This document shows, one piece after another, positions 42,001 to 54,800 of a stretch of DNA of 64,000 nt. The notes below the pieces were generated by a model, which saw only the letters and a list, made by a program, of their open reading frames with translations, made no database searches and was not told the origin of the DNA. The position numbers were made by a program, and so were the translations under genes. This DNA is from Symsagittifera roscoffensis (lineage: Eukaryota; Xenacoelomorpha; Acoela; Convolutidae). Location: positions 49,187,724 through 49,251,723 of the forward strand of contig NC_087068.1 in the NCBI RefSeq assembly GCF_963678635.1, in the 5' to 3' direction. How positions within the stretch are numbered: position 1 is the stretch's first letter; each line of letters starts with the position of its first letter.

Positions 42001-42223
42001 CCGTTTTTGACAATTTGATCCCCGAGTTGATGCCCATAAAAATGCTTTTCATACACTTCCAAAAATTGGTTTGAAACACAAATAATACAAATGTTAGAAA
42101 ATCTTTGACTTTTGTGTTTTCGGAAAAAACAGAAAATTTCGAAAGGGAATTTTTTAATCTATTTTCATTTACGGGAAGAAATGCTAATCATACATTTTTA
42201 TAGTATGGAAAAATAGTTTACCA

Positions 42224-42300
42224 TAAAATTTCATTTTTTATAAAGTTTCATTAATTATAAAATTTCATTTATTATAAAATTTCTTTATTATAAAGTTGTA
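42224..42300. repeat. Short AT tandem
   Basis: Four to five imperfect units of a ttataaaatttcatt type, about 16 nt each. A simple repeat without evident function. Confidence 0.6.
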
Positions 42301-43312
42301 TTAGGAAGCAAGGCTTTTCATGCTATTTTAAAACTTAAAAAATGAAAAATTGGAATCGGCTTGTATTACACCGGTCACTAAATCAATGATTGTAACTTAG
42401 ACTGCTTAGATTCACAGAAAAATGAGTCAATGCAAAACTCACTAAAAAGTTCAAACCAAAAGCTGTGATGTTCAATTATATAAATGTTTTTACTATTAGA
42501 AACCAGTGCGTAAATAGGTTTGTGCAGCGGCGTTGTTCAATTTTACCAGCCGTACACAAATTATTCTGTGGTGGAAAATTTGATTTTTTATCGTGGTCTT
42601 TTATGCAGCCGCAGTTGAACTAATCGTGAAAACTTTTTTGTGGTGGGTCGCGCTGTTTTTTTGTAAATAAATTCTTGGGCGTAACTCTTGGCCTTGAAAT
42701 ACTAAATTTTGGACGCAAAAGCCTACAATTAACCTTATTGGTTTGGATTGGTCTTCAAAAACAAAATTAACTGCCTAAGTTTGGTGATAACACCACGACC
42801 TCTGAACTTACATTAAGACCGTTGATTTGTTGAAAAATAAAAAATAAAAACAAATGAAGCAAAGAAAAAGATATATTGAAAATAAAATTAAATTTGGGTG
42901 AACGCTAAAAATTTTCTTTAATTCCAACATGTAGTTCCAAATTTTCAAATTAATTTAGCCCAAAACATTGATTATTGAGTAAATTGTTTCCAACCGTTAA
43001 ACATACCCGCAATCATGTTTCAAAAAAATCAACTTTAATTGTCCCCAAAAAATACCAAAATAATCGCTTAGAATGGACTTATCATCGATTATCTAAGAAA
43101 CGTAGAAATGTCTTCAATGCTGTATAATCAATTTCGACGGTTCATAATGGGTTATAATCGATTATTATGGGTTATAATAGTTTATAATAAATTGTACTAG
43201 AGCAACAGTCCGTGTTGTCAAAAGTTGAAATGTGTTTTTTTTCCTAAGTTGAACGTTGTAATGGTTATATTGATAATTAGATTTGGCTGAAGCAAAAAGA
43301 ATGTTCATTTTT
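42301..43312. other. No supported feature
   Basis: AT-rich DNA. Near 43130-43200 there are loose repeats of gggttataatcgattat and ataatagtttataat. No coding signal. Confidence 0.35.
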
Positions 43313-43320
43313 TCTTGTAT

Positions 43321-46300
43321 CAGGCGCGGATCTACGATTTTCTTGAAGGGGGCGGATTTTCAAAAAAAAATTGAAAATTTTGAATTTCTACGACCTTTTT
43401 TCTTTAGGTCGACCAAATTGATTTTCTGGGCTTTCCCAAACCACTTTAAAGGCGCTAATTTGACCAAACTTTTTGCACCGCACGCAAAGTCTTTTTCAAA
43501 AAAGGTCAAAAAAGGCGTTTTTAGGCACTTTTTGGAAAATATCGACCAAAAATTCGCTTTTTGGAAAATGTCGACCCAAAAAATTGGCGCTTCCCCCCTC
43601 AAAAATAGTAAAGATTGGCGTCTAAGGCAACTTTAGAAAATTTTTAGGGTCCCTTATTGAAAGCCATTCTCCACCTCCTAAGAAAATGACTACCAATGGT
43701 GATGTTGTTAGCGATGATAAGATGGGCAGCAACGAAGAAAAAGATCAACCTTAAAATTAAAAAGAATTTCTGAATATCAAAAAAAACATGTTTTTTTTCT
43801 GTGTTAAAGCTTTATTTTTGATTTTAAAGGGATTTCTAATGGGTAACGACGGGGACATACTTTTCTTAAATATTCAATCACTGCGCAACCATCATGACCA
43901 ATTAAAATTTCTTGTTGCTTCCTTAAAATGGCAACCATCTGTCGTTGCCTTATGCGATACTTGGTTAAGTGACAACGATCCCTTGGAACTTTTTAACTTA
44001 GACGGTTACCAAAAAGGTATTTTTGTTAACCGGCAAAAAAGTAGGGGTTGGGGTTTAGCATTTTTCATAAAAGATCAAATTGATTTTTTCATAAAAGATC
44101 AAATTGATCAAATTGATTGTTTGTATGATGTATCGACCACCATCAATCAATTCAAAGCATTTCTTAACGCAATTTATGAATTTAGGTATTCTGGACGTGT
44201 CACGCAATTCTCAAGTAATTGAGGAATAGAAATTGATACTTATTTTTTTTTTTGGATTTTTAATATAAAATAGTGATGCAACAAGAGAAACTGCATCTAG
44301 TTCTACCTGTATTGATCATATCATCAGTAAAAATGATTGAGCGTAACTACTTTAAAAACTTCTTTAAGTGATCATTATGCGCCAGTTACCTCTATTGGAC
44401 TTTTTTTGGACGATAGTGACAATTTTAAGATAGGTCAAAACTTGGAAATCTTGAACAAAAATGAAAAAAATTTGACATTCTTGTTTATTTTACTTCAAAA
44501 TCTCAGTAAGTGCAATTTGGAAACAATTGATGACATGTTGACCGATTAAATAAAATTATGTCTGGATGTTTTCGACCGTTTTTGCCCCCAACAAACAATA
44601 TTAAGTAGAAAACACAAAGACTGGATCACCAATGATATCAGAAAAATGTGTAATAGAGAGATTGTCTTCATGCCAAAATCATTAAGAAACCTTCACTTGA
44701 GAACATTGATTGCTTCCGAATGTTTAGAAATAATGTAAAAATGGCAATTAGGCGTGCTGAAAGATACTATCATGATAAGAAAACTGAAAAATGTACATCA
44801 TCAAAACAAATGTTTCAAGCTTTTAATCTTTTTTGTGGAAAAAACAAACCAGCCCAAAAAGAGATTGAACCAAACTTAATTAATGGTTTCTTCGTCAAAA
44901 TTAGTAAACACCTGAGCATTTCTATGCCACATGCTGGTTCTGCTTCTCAAAATTTAGACAGAAACATATCAGGTTTTGTAATAATTAAAACGGATGAACA
45001 AGAAGTTTTAAAAATAATAAGGGGCCTTAAAAACTAAAACTTCAAGTAGTCATGATGGTTTTTCAACTAAAATGGTTAAATTATGTTCACCAGTCATATC
45101 TGTTTTCCTGGCAAACATTTGTAATAAATGTATTGATAGTGCATTTTTTCCAGATGCTTGTAAAATTACAAAAATTTTTGCTTTTCTGAAAGAAGGAGAC
45201 AGAGAAAATCCCAGTAGTTATCGACCTATTAGTCTTTTGACAGTTTTTAGAAAATTTTTTGAAAAGTTAATTTATAAAAGAATGCTATTTTTTATTAACA
45301 AAAACAATATTATAATACCGGAACAGTTTGGTTTCCGCGAAAATTATTCTTCTATCCATGCTATCCTTCGAGATACTGAATTCATGCGAAAAACAATCGA
45401 GACAAAAAATATGGGCTTGGCACTTTTTAATGATCTAAGAAAGACTTTTGATACAGTTAATCATTGCATTCTTCTGGAAAAATTATGCGCAAACGGCTTT
45501 CGAGGAAAATTTAACAAATTGATATTAAGTTATTTGACAAACAGACAACAATTTGTTGTTAATTCGAACGGTACTTCTAGGCAACAGGTTATATTGTACG
45601 CAGTTCCGCAGGGCTCTGTTCGTGGACCCCTTTTTTTTCTTACTTTACATTAACGACATAAATAAAATTGTTTCGAAATCGGAATTAAGTCTTTTTGCGG
45701 ACGACACTGCTATTCTCGCTTCTTTCCCAACGGCAAGGGTAAATGATTACTTTAAAAATGATGTAAAATCTTACCATTTGCTAAAAATGTTTGGATAATG
45801 ACTTTTCACTTGCGGGTGAAAACATAGCATTTACAAATTGTTTCAAATACTTGGGTGTTATCATTGATTGTCAGCTCAAATGTACAGATCATGCTGAAAC
45901 TGTGTGCAGAAAACGAGGCCGATTTAACGGAGTTATGTATAAGGGCAGGGTAGCTTTTCTCGAAAAAAGCTGTTAAAATTCTACCTGGCATATGTGGTAC
46001 CTATAATTTCATATGGTCTGATTGTCTATGGGAGTACTAGCAAAACAAATTTAGAAAAATGTTATATCTGCCAAAAAAGAGTTCTCCGTTTTATATTCTT
46101 CAAACGCACATACGAACACATAACAACAAAGTTCAATAATCTGGGCATTGACACAGTTCATGAATTTTGTTAGACTCAACTTTAACAAGAAACAATTTTT
46201 CAATATTTAAAAAGTTCACCTCTTGATTTTCTGAACGTCAGTAATTATAGTAATAAACGAAATACACGTTCGTCTTCTAACGGAATGATTCCGTTTTATC

Positions 46301-46754
46301 ACTATAGGACAAAAACTATGGAAAACTCCTTTTCATGCAAAATTGTTAAATGTTTCAGTTTTTTGATGTCAAATAAACTCCTACCCGATAAGATCAAAAC
46401 GTACTCCCAAGAACAGCTGTCAAAATTTCAAAAGGTTTTCAAAAGAAATAACATTTTAGACAATGTACAGCTGGTCGACAGTTTTTTCTGATTTGTTTAC
46501 CCGTTGTCGTTACTTAATTGTGATAGTTATCCCGGATGGTAGCTACTTGTTAGGTTGAATAGCCTGTTCTAGCTATCCTGATGCAGTGAGTGATTACGTA
46601 TTTATTTGTTCACTGTATCGAATAATTGAATTGAAATTTTCAAATACGGACATCTCAAAATAGTACAAAAGGGGACCCTTTGGGTCGGCATGTGGTCGAA
46701 TCCCTGAGGGAGGGGGGTCCGCCTCCCCCCGCCCTTACCCTAAATCCGCCACTG
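43321..46754. mobile_element. hAT-like MITE split by a LINE insertion
   Basis: Left end caggcgcggatcta and right end taaatccgccactg are inverted repeats of the CAG-N-GGCGGAT type. The flanking 8-mers tcttgtat (43313-43320) and acttgtat (46755-46762) match at 7 of 8 positions, the duplication size of hAT transposons. The left part (43321 to about 43650) and right part (about 46643-46754) together align with the uninterrupted 422-bp copy at 57194-57615. The LINE occupies the middle. No transposase is encoded. Confidence 0.8.
43655..46642 (+). pseudogene. Non-LTR retrotransposon (Jockey/CR1-type), frame-broken
   Basis: The endonuclease start is at about 43840-44080 (LFLNIQSLRNHHDQLKFLV, then ALCDTWLSDNDP). 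A short internal duplication repeats FFIKDQID. The endonuclease end reads TCIDHIISKND and SLSDHYAPVTS (about 44310-44390). The reverse transcriptase covers 45072-45800 with SSYRPISLL, DTVNH, AVPQGSV and, after a frameshift, LSLFADDTAIL. A post-RT region runs to a stop at about 46491. Nucleotide 46642 is preceded by aataattgaattgaaa, the short 3' repeat type seen in CR1/L2-like elements. At least four frame breaks make it inactive. It landed inside a hAT-like MITE. Confidence 0.85.
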
Positions 46755-46779
46755 ACTTGTATTCTTTTTTACTTGTCTT

Positions 46780-47000
46780 CCCACTCCACTTACCTTACAC
46801 ATAGTATCATTATTCTTACTTCCTTCCCTCACCGCCAGTTTCCCTCCCCCACACTTAAACCCTAACACACTTACGTAAAAAATACGTAAAAAATACCGTA
46901 ATAGTGTGTCTTTCAGTGTGGGGGGAGGCGCAGATGAGGCGGGAATAGGAGAGGTGGAGAGGGGGTAAGAAAAGTAAAGCGGGAAGTGGGGATAAATGCG
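46780..47000. repeat. Pyrimidine-rich to G-rich low-complexity island
   Basis: C/T-rich text (cttccctcaccgccagtttccctcccccacac) is followed by G-rich text from about 46916 (gtgggggaggcgcagatgag, gagaggtggagagggggtaag). Less extreme than the islands at 22135 and 36552 but with the same C-then-G order. Confidence 0.45.
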
Positions 47001-47039
47001 GGAAATGGAGACATAAATGGGTTCAATTTGCCCGGGTTG

Positions 47040-47155
47040 ACCTCCATACACCGAAAATGCTTTTCATACAATTCCATACAACAAAAATCATTATCATACA
47101 AATCCATACATCAAGTGTATGGAGAAAATGGTTGTCATACAATTTTCATACATTT
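47040..47155. repeat. Loose tandem of ATACAA/CCATACA units
   Basis: tccatacaccgaaaatgctt, ttcatacaattccatacaac, atcatacaaatccatacatc and gtcatacaattttcatacat follow one another with a spacing near 35 nt. A short satellite-like tract. Confidence 0.55.
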
Positions 47156-47159
47156 TCGA

Positions 47160-48489
47160 AAAACAATAGAAAAAAAATTAAACCATTTCTGCGGCTTTTT
47201 GAGAACAGTTGAACAGAATGATGACAAAAAAAATTGATTTAAAATATTTTTTTTCAAACTAAGCGGCAAGCAACTAGAATTTCAGAACGACCTCTTCGAG
47301 TTTTTGAGATCCACGGATTCCTGCAGTGAGAAGAATTACGTCACAGTGAAATTTCCTCAAAAATCGTTTCTTTTTTCAGATCAATGTTTCAGAGGAATTT
47401 TGTAGAAAAGAAATGAAATGAAAAATTGAGCTTGGAAATTTTTGTTATTTTTTGCAGCAAAAAATTGTCGTCTAATAATTCTAAAATTATTTCTAGTTCT
47501 AGCTCCGGAAAATCATTCGAAAAGCTTGTATTCATAATATATTTTCAGTTCAATTACAAAATTTGAACAAATGAAAAAGAAAGTCGACATAATATCAACA
47601 CATAGGTCAAGCGTAATGAAAACATAGGTAATTAAATAAACTGGCCGAAAACTTAAAATGAACTGAAAAAATATATATATTTTGTAACTGCGCCAGTTCT
47701 TTTCATATCGGAATTATTTTCAACTGTCTAAATCTATTTTGGACAGCATAGTATCTGTAAATGTTAGATTTTGAACTTTAATCAGTTCTAAGTGAAACTT
47801 TCATACCACAAGCAAACGCGTGGATTAAACTGACAGAATTTCAATTTCTTTGCAGTACTATATATCCAGTAAGCGCTAAGGTACAATCATTGGCTGGGAT
47901 TAAAGTTCAGTAGTTTCCCCAATTTCGAAGAAACGGTCAAAGAAATTGTACTCGGAATGTTTATTAGACAAGTTGCAACGGAAAATTTTCATGTCAATTA
48001 TCCCATTCGTTACTTGATCTGATTGGATGTTGATCTAATGTAACATGATTGTAACAAAAAAACTCACGTGTGGTCCAACAAAAATTTTTTGAAATTTTCT
48101 TCTCTGTTGTTATGTATATCAAACAAAATTGCCAGTCATATAACGATTAATAAATGATTTAAGACGGTCATAGTTGAAATGCAATTATGATATATGTAAT
48201 GACCATTTCTGGTAAGCTTTGTGCATGATATGTGGCTACTCTTGATTTTTTTTCAGGATTTGGAACTTGGTATTCTGTGAGTAAAAGCTGATTTCGATGT
48301 CCTACCTAGGTAAAAACAACCGTTTAAAGCTTATTTCTTTTTGCCAAAAAAACTAAAAAAAGGCAGCCTTATTACGAATGAGTATATAATGCAATATAGA
48401 ACATTTTCATTTATTTTGGACAAAATATGATATCAAATGATAAAACACACGGCATGACAAAAATTATATAAAATAGAGGAAAATTTTTT
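47160..48489. other. No supported feature upstream of the intact LTR element
   Basis: AT-rich target DNA. Two pyrimidine-AG strings (tttctttgcag near 47856 and tttttttcag near 48257) could be splice acceptors, and the second is followed after 20 nt by GTGAGT. Without flanking coding text I cannot call exons. Confidence 0.35.
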
Positions 48490-48494
48490 GTTCC
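48490..48494. repeat. Target-site duplication, left copy (gttcc)
   Basis: gttcc directly before the TGTT of the 5' LTR. The same five bases follow the 3' LTR at 56094-56098. Five bp is the usual duplication for Ty3/gypsy integrases. Confidence 0.9.
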
Positions 48495-48873
48495 TGTTAT
48501 CCACACGGATACAGTACATACCAATATGAACTGTTATCCATTCGGATATACTAGAACTATGTGTATCTAAAACATTACATCCATCCCAAGTGCTAACCAT
48601 ATATACTTATTTAACACTATGTAAACTGAACTATATAGAAGTCTGATCTAAATTAAGTACCTACTAAACCTAACACCATATTCAATAGTTATTTATGAGT
48701 CTCTGTCTCTCTCATGATTTCGAGGTCAGATTCGAATCAGACTTAACTTTCTAAACTGAATTTAAGTTACTCTCAATCTCTTCATATTCCTATTCTTAGT
48801 TAGCGATTAAGCATAGACCTTGACTATCGATATTATACCGTATATACCTCACCTAACGGCTGAGGGTATAACA
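48495..48873 (+). repeat. 5' LTR of the intact Ty3/gypsy element (379 bp)
   Basis: Begins TGTTATCC and ends GGGTATAACA. Base-by-base comparison with 55715-56093 shows no difference, so the insertion is very recent. Its last base is the A of the Gag start codon. Confidence 0.95.
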
Positions 48874-51800
48874 TGGCGCAGCCAGCACTCACAACAAAAA
48901 ACCCACTAGGTATCGCCCCATTCTGGCAAAAAGCCTCGGCGGAACCGCCAACAGAGTGGGAGAAGTGGAACCAGCAACTCTACTTAGGGATTGTCGCAAA
49001 AGATGGTATCAACCTACAAAAGCTGTTACGAGATCCACCCGCAATAAGAAAACCGCACGAACCTGGTTATGAACTTCCTATAGAAGGGGAAACTCAATCA
49101 CAAACCAGGGACAGGAACATACGTAACCAAGAAAAAAAGATCCAATGGGATAACCAATGTGCACAATTGGACAATTTGGGACCCACCGTGGATGGAATAC
49201 CATGGGAGGAAGCCGACATAAAAATCAAAAGCTACATATACCTATGCCTAGGTAACGAAGGTCAGAGACGTTTGAACCAACACTACCCAGACCTCAAGAT
49301 ACAAGAAATATCAACAAGAGTATTCTGGGATCGTTTGGAACACCTTTTCATTAAAGACCGTAATGTTACATTCGACAGATACGAGGCATTCACACGAAAG
49401 CAGAATAAAACAGAAACACTGGAACAGTTCCACTGCGGTCTCACGGAATTAGTCATCAAAGGAAACTTCAAATGTCCTAATTGCAACAATAACACGTTAG
49501 AAACAGAGATTATCCGAGACTTATTCACAGCAAATATGACAAATGATGAAGTACAAAAAGATTTACTAGCTGAGACTAAGACCCCGGAGCAAGAGTTCGA
49601 ATATGCAATACGCAGGGAAAAAGGACTGGAAAACCAAATCCAAATCCGCAAGCAGGGTTCATCGTCATCTCCTTCACAAACAGGCATAAAAACCGAACCA
49701 GTTGGGTTCATCCAAAGACGAGGTGGGGACCCTTATCGTAACAACAGAAGAGGAAACAACAGAGGCCGAGGACAATCACAGCGGGGAAGCTCACAACGAC
49801 CAGATAGAGACAGGAAACAATCTTGTTTTAAGTGTGGTAATCCGTTCGGACCCGGTCACCTTCAACAATGTCCAGCAAAGGACAAGATTTGCAATAAATG
49901 TACAAAACGAGGGCACTACGCAAGACTCTGTAATTCCCCAAACGTTAATGCCATCAGTGAAGAAACAAATCAGGAAGTAAACATCCAGGACACCGACATA
50001 GCGGCGTATGTTGACTACCTCCAAGCAGGGGACGTCGCTCCGGGGTGGGAACTCATCCATCCAGAGGACAACAGCGTAAATGCTGTACACTTCGAAGAGG
50101 AAACGGCAGGAAACTTATCAACAAACGACTTAATAGGACATCTCATCCGAGTCAGAATTGGGAAACACAATATTACCTTCATTGCAGACACAGGATCTCC
50201 AACATCGTTTGTAAATAACAAAACAGCGGCCATTTTGGAAAATACGGTGTCACAAGCTCGTCGTATTCAACTCAATCAAAATGATGAGGCTAATAGAATG
50301 GTCTGCTACAATGGATATAAAATTCCCGCGTTCGGTAGGCTGATTGCCCCTATAGAATCAGGAGGGTGGACAATCAACACGGCGCCATTTGTGGTGGTGG
50401 ACGATAAACGGGCAAACATCTTGGGTCGAAATTTGCTACCACAACTGGGCATTCATCTTCAACAAGAAAAACCAACTGGTAAGTCAATCAATTACATTAC
50501 AGAACCAGATCAATCAGACACGGCCATCACAAATTGGGTTAAATCAACATACCCGGGATTGTGCACACGCATTGGTCGGTCAAAAAACCACGTAGTCCAC
50601 ACCAAATTCCTTCAGGACTTCAAAGCACTGCAACAAAAAGGACGCCGGATCCCGATTCATATTCAAGAAAAGGTTGAACAAGAACTAAAATCCCTGATAG
50701 ACCAAGGCCATATCGTGAAACTCGACAGCTGTAGCGACAAACAATTTATTAGTCCAATCGTAATAACGGTCAAGAAAGACTATTCAATAAAATTGGCAAT
50801 GGACTCAAAACAAATCAACAAAGCGATACATAAAAATAAGTACCAGATGCCTAACATCGACGTCCTCCTTGATAATGTGGCACAATCAGCTCAAGAGGGT
50901 ACTGGAAAACCAGGTACAACATATTTTTCTACCATTGACCTCCGATACGCTTATAGCCAATTAAAATTAGATGAAAAAACTAAAACGCAGTGTAACTTTA
51001 GTATAATTGGTGGACAAGCGACGGGAACGTATCAGTTCCAAACGGGATTTTACGGGCTCACGGACATGCCCGCAGAATTCCAAAAAGCCATTGATCTGAC
51101 GTTAAACAACGAAAAAGATACTTTCGCGTTTCTAGATGATATACTAATTATATCTCACGGAACAAAAGAACAACACATTGACAAACTAAAAAAGGTATTA
51201 GATAAACTGGATCAAGAAAATATGGCGATTTCTTTAAACAAGTGTAAATTCGGATGTAAAGAGGTCGAATGGCTGGGATTCATCATAAATGAATACGGTA
51301 CAATACCAATACACAAGAAAACTGAGGCGATCACAAATCTTCAACACCCTAAAACTTTCAAACAACTCAAAAGTTTTATGGGCTCAATCCATCATCTAAA
51401 TAAATTTATACCAAACCTAGCACAACTGTGCACACCATTAAGGCCACTCTTATCTTCTTCTTCTAAATTCCATTTTATGTGGAATCAAAAACATGAAGAG
51501 GCATTTCAAGCAATTCTGACAGCGGTGCGAAACATCACAGAAAATCGTCATTTCGTGAGTAACCGAGAAACACGAATAATCTGTGACGCCAGCCGCGAGG
51601 GTATCGGAGCTGCTCTCGAACAAGAAACGCCAGACGGATGGGCTACGGTGGCGTACGCGTCCAGATTTCTAAACGCACGTGAAAACAAATATTCGGTAAA
51701 TGAATTGGAACTTCTGGCGGCAGTATGGGCTATTGATCATTTTAAATACTATCTGTATGGCCGCAGGTTTACACTAATTACGGACCATCAAGCTCGGGTC

Positions 51801-54800
51801 AGTGCCCTAAATAGCAATAAAAGTAATAAAACATATCAAAGTCGCCTAACTAGATGGATTGACCGTCTTATTCCATTTGATTTTGACATCAAACATCTTT
51901 CCGGCAGTAAAATGGGCTTAATAGATTATATTTCGCGCCATCCGGTAGGAAAACCACAGCCGCCTGCATATTGGGATGAACATTTCGTGGTCGCACTTAT
52001 TGATGATTTCATTTCTTGCCTGGAATTCCAAGACAGCACTATAGCTAACATCGAAATGAACGAAAATCCAAACGGATTTAAACACACAGCACAGCTCGAC
52101 CGGAACGAAAACTCTAATCGTTCAAATTCGCGCACAAAAGAAACACAGTTCACTGTTAACGATATTTCTCTAACAAACAGTCACACTCTCTCAAACTCAA
52201 CAATTTCAAATTGCTCAAATCTCTCTCAGTCACATCCAATTATTTCAAAGTTTTACTCGATAAACTCAAACAGTTGCATTCAGCCCTCAATAGCAAAAGC
52301 ACGGAAAGAAGAAATATCATCTATTCATCACTATCAACAAGTGTACCCTAAGTTAACATCCCCCGATCCGGTAGCAGACATGAGTCGCCAACTTCAGACA
52401 GGAATGTCATTACCCCCTTTTAAAAGAATTATGCGGAAATGCCACAGCGGCCAACAAACCAATTTATCGATTCCACCAACTAAGGTCACATCATTGAACG
52501 AGTTATCAGAAGAACCAGGCCGATCAACACTGTCATTTAGCGATGTGCGTTACCAGATAATTCCTTCCAAAGATAGCTTTACATTCACAAGGAAATCGGA
52601 CCAAATATGTCAGACAGACCCAACGGAGGAGCAACCGGAGTGCCAGGCCATCTCTATGGAAGATGAAGATGTACCACTGTTCCGAAAGAACCTGAGAAAG
52701 GCACTAGATGTGGAATTTATTGCGGCCGCAACAAAACGAGATAGAAACCTCCAGCCCCTGATCAACATGATCCGGAATCAAAAATGGGAGCAAATAAAAG
52801 CCTGCTACGGTCCTTATTTCTATAACGTGCGAAACCGTCTGTCAGTTCGAGACAACGTGCTACTATATGACGATAGAGTAGTAATTCCGAAGCAGCTTAG
52901 ACAGATTATTCTTGACTCAATTCATTTGACCCACCCAGGACAAGGCGGTATGCTAGAAGCTGCCAAACATATTTGGTACCCATTCCTACATCGTGACATG
53001 GTAACGGCAGCACAGAACTGCAAGGAATGCCGCACCAAAGGTAAGAATCTTCGGGTGATATCTGGAAAAAAACAATATACTAACCTTGACGCCGTAGTAG
53101 AACCAAACGAGGAAATCCAATTGGATTTCGCTGGACCTCTACCGGACGAAAATAATAAAGACGTGTACATTCTAGTTGGGGTAGATCGATTCTCGCGATT
53201 TCCTTACGCAAAAGTGGTAACGAATAACAAAGCAGACACAATCATAAAATTTATGCAAACACATTTGGTTAATCAAGGAGTACCAAGAAATGTCAGGTGC
53301 GACCAAGCTCAAGGGTTTCGGGCTAAAAAATTTATAATCTACTGTAAAAGCAATAACATTAAGTTAATATTCGCCCCAGTGGATGACCATCGCTCAATGG
53401 GCATGGTAGAAAGACTAATTCGAACTTTGAAAACTCGTCTCTCTATTATGAAGATCGATAAAAACAACACACCGTACAAACTAGCGTCAGACGTAGCGGA
53501 ATTAATCAAAACACTACGCATTACCCCACACGCAACAACAAAAATTACGCCGTTTGAAGCGCACTACGGGCGTAAACCAAACACACCACTAACTAATATT
53601 TGCACTACACCTAAAATTTCTAATCTCTCATGGGAAAATACAAAACTTTCGTGCCTAGATGAAAAAGTGCTCACCAAACCTGCCCTCACGCCGGAGGCCA
53701 TCTGGAATAGGGAAACCAATAGCGAGGATGAGCTCAGTGTGGTGTACAAACAAACGTACCTTCCCGAACCAGTGTGTGAACCAGCGGGACCATCCTCACA
53801 GGCGGTTCGAAGCAAAACCCTAGGACAAACACTACATAGACAAACTCCCTCAGAGACAAAGAAGCAAATCTCACTGTCGGACACAGACGAAGATGAACTG
53901 TTCGACCAGGCCTTGCTACGAAAGTTCCCAATAGGTGCGCACCTTCCGCTTAATAATATACCGTATGATTTACAAAAAGTAAAACGGTCCTTTCTCGCAG
54001 AAAACCCAAAACATGACATAGCAAATCTTAGAACACGAAAACCAATTCGGTGGCTTACACAACAGGAAAAACATAGAATAGAAAAAGCTCCCTTGGTGTT
54101 CCTGAAAGATCGATTTAAAGGACCCCAAAAAACTATAGATCCGGCGGTGGGAAAACGCATTGAACAAATAGCTCGGAAATCGGGCACCATTGCACGCAAA
54201 ACAAAAAATCCGGGGGTATTTGGGCCACAATTCAAAGTTATTGAAAACGGGTCGATAATTAATTACTCCCCGCACACGGCATGGGTCCGGGAGGACGGAA
54301 AACAACCAAGGGTCATAAGGCACGACGGGCTAGCATTTGTACCTGACCCAAGGGTGTACGGGAAATGTAGACCGGCTCAACTAAAAGATTTCGTAGCATA
54401 CAAACACTTACAAAGAGCAAAATCCCGTATTTTAGACAGAAACATCAATCAGAAAGAACCAACTGGCTCAAAATTCCCACAGAAGAAAACAGTAGACCAT
54501 GGAAACCGGGGGGGAAAAAACTCAACTGCAACAACAAGCCCAAAACGAAAACCACCCAAGAATGTCGAGGAACTGATTCGACAAACAACCAGCAGACGGA
54601 AACTAGGACATGATAGGATCCACAGGATAATCCCAACAACAGCTAAAGCCCCGGCGACAAAGACCCAAACGTCAACCACGAATCTCAAGTCACCAAGCCG
54701 AAAAGGTCAAGGCAGCCCGAGTAAGATACGAAAGGAGGCAAACAAAAACATAGAATTCGAATGTGATACATCAATTTCCATCTCATCAGACGATTCAATA

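Noticed and set aside
53564-54235. 223-codon minus-strand frame antisense to the intact element
   Set aside because: It is fully antisense to the C-terminal extension of an intact Gag-Pol. No domain text, so it is a shadow of the real frame.
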